This document shows, in pieces, positions 33,041 to 35,270 of a stretch of DNA of 35,270 bases (position 1 is the first letter of the stretch; every line of letters starts with the position of its first letter). This DNA comes from Deltaproteobacteria bacterium (GTDB lineage: Bacteria; Desulfobacterota; GWC2-55-46). The notes under the pieces were generated by a model. That model searched no databases and had not been told where the DNA came from. It saw nothing but the letters and a program-made list of their open reading frames with translations. The translations under genes and the position numbers were made by a program. Where the stretch lies: contig JACRNO010000025.1 of assembly GCA_016234855.1 (NCBI GenBank), positions 1-35,270 of the forward strand, given 5' to 3'.

Positions 33041-33862
33041 ATGAAGGGCCGGGATTGGGTTAAAAGGGTATATATTCTTGGCGGCAAAAAAATGAGGATA
33101 GGTCTGCTGGGGCTGAGACCGGGCGCGCTTAAGGGGAGGTGTTGCGGTCCGAGGGTTTTGATGAACAGCATACCGAAGAGCGGGACGAATCTCCTGGAAA
33201 ACGCGCTTTTGAATCTGCCGTCTTTGAGGGGCGGGTTGCTAAGGACGTTGATGACGCTGCCTGGCATATCGGATGAAGTTATAGCGGCAAGGATAAGAGG
33301 TATAAAAAAGGGGCAGTTCATAGTGGCGCATCTTACCGCCAATCCGGGGTTGCTCTCGTTGGTTCATGATGAAGGCATCAGGAGTCTGTTGATGGTGCGC
33401 GACCCAAGGGACATAGCAGTATCGCATTTTAAATATCTGACCGGCATGGACCTGACGCATAGGTTTCACGGATATTTTGCCTCGCTCCCGAACGATGACG
33501 CCCGCCTTATGGCCTCCATAGATGGAGTGGTCGGCGCCTTGAGGGATTATGCGGACTGGCTTGACGACCCTGGCACGCTCGTGGTGAGGTTTGAAGATCT
33601 TATCGGTCCGGCAGGCGGCGGCAGCCAGGACAGACAGTTGAAGGCCGTTGGGGACATAGCCTCTCATCTCGGCATCGTGATATCCGAAAAAGAGATTCAG
33701 GAGATATCATTAAGGATATTCTCCACGAAAACGCCGACCTTCAGAAGCGGCAGGATAGGCGGCTGGAAGAAAACCTTCAAGCCGGAGCACGTGAAAGCCT
33801 TTAAGGACATTGCCGGGGATTTGATTTTAAGATACGGTTATGAGAACGACGTGAATTGGTAG
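33041..33862 (+). CDS. PAPS-dependent sulfotransferase
   Basis: Sulfotransferases move sulfate from PAPS to a hydroxyl or amine group. The 273-residue product shows the 5'-phosphosulfate loop SIPKSGTNLLENAL near residues 43-56, the 3'-phosphate motif MVRDPRDIAVSHF near 118-130 and a C-terminal FRSGRIGGWKKTFKPEH near 234-250, the Sulfotransfer_1 pattern. No membrane segment is seen. In this setting the acceptor may be a sugar of the exported polysaccharide. ATG at 33092 is an alternative start. Confidence 0.88.
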   Translation: MKGRDWVKRVYILGGKKMRIGLLGLRPGALKGRCCGPRVLMNSIPKSGTNLLENALLNLPSLRGGLLRTLMTLPGISDEVIAARIRGIKKGQFIVAHLTANPGLLSLVHDEGIRSLLMVRDPRDIAVSHFKYLTGMDLTHRFHGYFASLPNDDARLMASIDGVVGALRDYADWLDDPGTLVVRFEDLIGPAGGGSQDRQLKAVGDIASHLGIVISEKEIQEISLRIFSTKTPTFRSGRIGGWKKTFKPEHVKAFKDIAGDLILRYGYENDVNW

Positions 33863-34016
33863 CGTATTCAACGCTTGGGAGTAACCGGTTTCATCGTGAG
33901 AGCTTTTGCCGGTGAACCTCTTGTATTGAAGAAGTCGATGCAACGCGCGTTATTTTGCCGTTTCCATCCTGTATGCTTATAGTAGCCGGCAGGGGCGTTA
34001 AAATGGGATTTTTCGC

Positions 34017-35270
34017 ATGAATGTGGATTCAAGCCTGACGGCCGGCGGGACAATCATGAAGAAGCGCGTCAGCCGCAGCATTGTACTTATCGCGTTTTTT
34101 TTCATTCTCGCCATGCGCTATTTTACGTTGCCCATCGTTAAGATAGGCGGGGGCGCCAGTTTGAGACTGGATGCGTTTTTGTTCTTTTTCTTGTTCGTGT
34201 CTTCGCTTTTCGTGTTCTTGATGAGACGCAAGGAGATTGAGAGAGAGTTGCTATTTGCGTTCCTGCTTCCGGGCGTGGGCCTCTTATATTTAGGGTACGG
34301 ATATTTTATCGCGCATAACGACGCGCACAGGGCGTTCTTCGAATATCAGCCGTTCATGTTCTATCTTTCAGCCATGTTCCCGCTGATACTCCTGAGGGTT
34401 GAGACGGATGCGGAATATGTTCTTAAGGTGATTGTCTACTCAGGCCTCGCTTACCTGCCCATCCTTCTCCTTCAGTTTTTTATCTTGAAAATGACGGGAA
34501 TCATCTTTTTGCCGGGCGTAGAGGACATCGGCAAGGAGTGGCTTGGCGCGACCGGACGCTTCGTGCCTGACGCTCAGGACGTTGTGCTTCTTGTTTCAAT
34601 CTATCTTTACTGGAAGGTTGTCCGGGAACTTAACGCCCGCAACCTTATAGCGGCTGTTTTATCCGTAGTTGCATTGCTGCTGACCTACTCCAGGGGGCTC
34701 TGGTTGAGTTATGTCATAGGCTTTGTCTTCGTGAGTTGGCATGAAAAAAGGTTCTTTTTAAAGAGATTCCATACGCTGCCGCTGCTTGCGGCGGCGTGCG
34801 GGGCGGTGGTCATCTTCATATACATGTCCGGCCTCAGTGACTCGATACTTCACAGATTCGGGATGATGTCAACTTCGGCGGTATCGACGGATATGTCGCT
34901 TAAGTGGAGAGTATATGAAATCAAAGAGGCTATAAGGGCCATAGAGGCATCTCCCGTCATCGGTCATGGCCTGGGTTACGAGTATCACAGGCCTTTTGCC
35001 TTCGTGAGCGATAGTTTTTATTTTCATAATAACTACCTCTTTTTGTTGGTGAAGATGGGGTTGCCTGGATTCCTGGCAATGCTGGCCTTCATTGTCGTTT
35101 TTATCAAGACCGCGCTCGCGGTGTATAAAGAGTATGCCGGAAACAATCTCGTAAGCGGCGTAGCCATTGCCTCAGCGGCATATATGACGGCGATGTCCTT
35201 TGCCGTCATGGCCCGGTCGGCTTTTGTGACAACTACGAATACCGTCGCCCTCATATCTGTCATCTTCGGC
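34017..35270 (+). CDS. Second O-antigen ligase/polymerase family protein, 3' truncated by window
   Basis: This frame is missing from the ORF track because it runs off the window. From ATG at 34017 it stays open for 418 codons. It has many hydrophobic segments and Wzy_C-like motifs: LLTYSRGLWLSYVIGF near residues 220-236, KWRVYEIKEAIRAIEASPVI near 296-315, GHGLGYEYHR and FHNNYLFLLVKMGLPGF near 337-353. It differs from the copy at 29013, so one may be the polymerase and the other a ligase. ATG at 34056 is an alternative start. The ribosome binding site is weak. Confidence 0.83.
   Translation, partial: MNVDSSLTAGGTIMKKRVSRSIVLIAFFFILAMRYFTLPIVKIGGGASLRLDAFLFFFLFVSSLFVFLMRRKEIERELLFAFLLPGVGLLYLGYGYFIAHNDAHRAFFEYQPFMFYLSAMFPLILLRVETDAEYVLKVIVYSGLAYLPILLLQFFILKMTGIIFLPGVEDIGKEWLGATGRFVPDAQDVVLLVSIYLYWKVVRELNARNLIAAVLSVVALLLTYSRGLWLSYVIGFVFVSWHEKRFFLKRFHTLPLLAAACGAVVIFIYMSGLSDSILHRFGMMSTSAVSTDMSLKWRVYEIKEAIRAIEASPVIGHGLGYEYHRPFAFVSDSFYFHNNYLFLLVKMGLPGFLAMLAFIVVFIKTALAVYKEYAGNNLVSGVAIASAAYMTAMSFAVMARSAFVTTTNTVALISVIFG

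Overview
The window reads as chromosomal DNA of a GC-rich Gram-negative bacterium. An outer membrane is implied by a predicted beta-barrel porin, a Wza-type polysaccharide export protein, a TonB-family protein and a predicted lipoprotein. The MJ0042 zinc-finger/DUF3426-like protein, the BBP2-like barrel and the EPS gene style suggest a Desulfobacterota ('deltaproteobacterial') or Nitrospirota-like lineage. That placement is inference only. Type Z (zinc) S14, zinc-ribbon L36, L24 and S4, and a zinc-LID adenylate kinase show extensive use of structural zinc.

Bases 1-12943 hold the end of the S10 cluster and the whole spc and alpha ribosomal clusters in the usual order: rpmC (3' end), rpsQ, rplN, rplX, rplE, rpsN, rpsH, rplF, rplR, rpsE, rpmD, rplO, secY, adk, map, infA, rpmJ, rpsM, rpsK, rpsD, rpoA, rplQ. 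The coding content is ordinary but the spacing is not. Many genes are separated by about 80-350 non-coding bases. These spacers hold a MITE-like element, two isolated CRISPR-repeat-like sequences, a 33-bp direct repeat and terminator-like hairpins. The map gene is broken by an internal deletion plus frameshift that removes part of its active site.

Bases 12944-20800 hold single genes and small groups: an HU-type DNA-binding protein between two strong terminators, a frameshifted PfkB sugar-kinase remnant, an MJ0042/DUF3426-like membrane protein with a Gly/Asp-rich linker, a helical-repeat protein, a lone tatA on the minus strand, a TonB-family protein, a SurA-N-like lipoprotein overlapping a HAMP-only membrane protein, and a secreted HExxH peptidase-like protein. 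A second MITE-like copy and a cluster of palindromes lie here too.

Bases 20950-35270 are an exopolysaccharide locus. The order is a decayed copy of a secreted repeat protein, a BBP2-like barrel, the intact secreted protein made of 14-residue repeats, a FecR-domain protein, a Wza-like export protein, a Wzz/BY-kinase fusion with a C-terminal tyrosine cluster, a CpsB/YwqE-type PHP phosphatase, an O-antigen ligase/polymerase, a TPR protein, a Wzx-like flippase, a PAPS sulfotransferase and a second ligase/polymerase cut by the window end. Together they would polymerise, flip, regulate and export a polysaccharide that may be sulfated. No glycosyltransferase is visible in the window, so the sugar-assembly genes presumably lie further downstream or elsewhere. 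The least explained parts are the 14-residue repeat protein with its dead paralogue, and the CRISPR-like repeats placed just upstream of the adk and rpsK ribosome binding sites.
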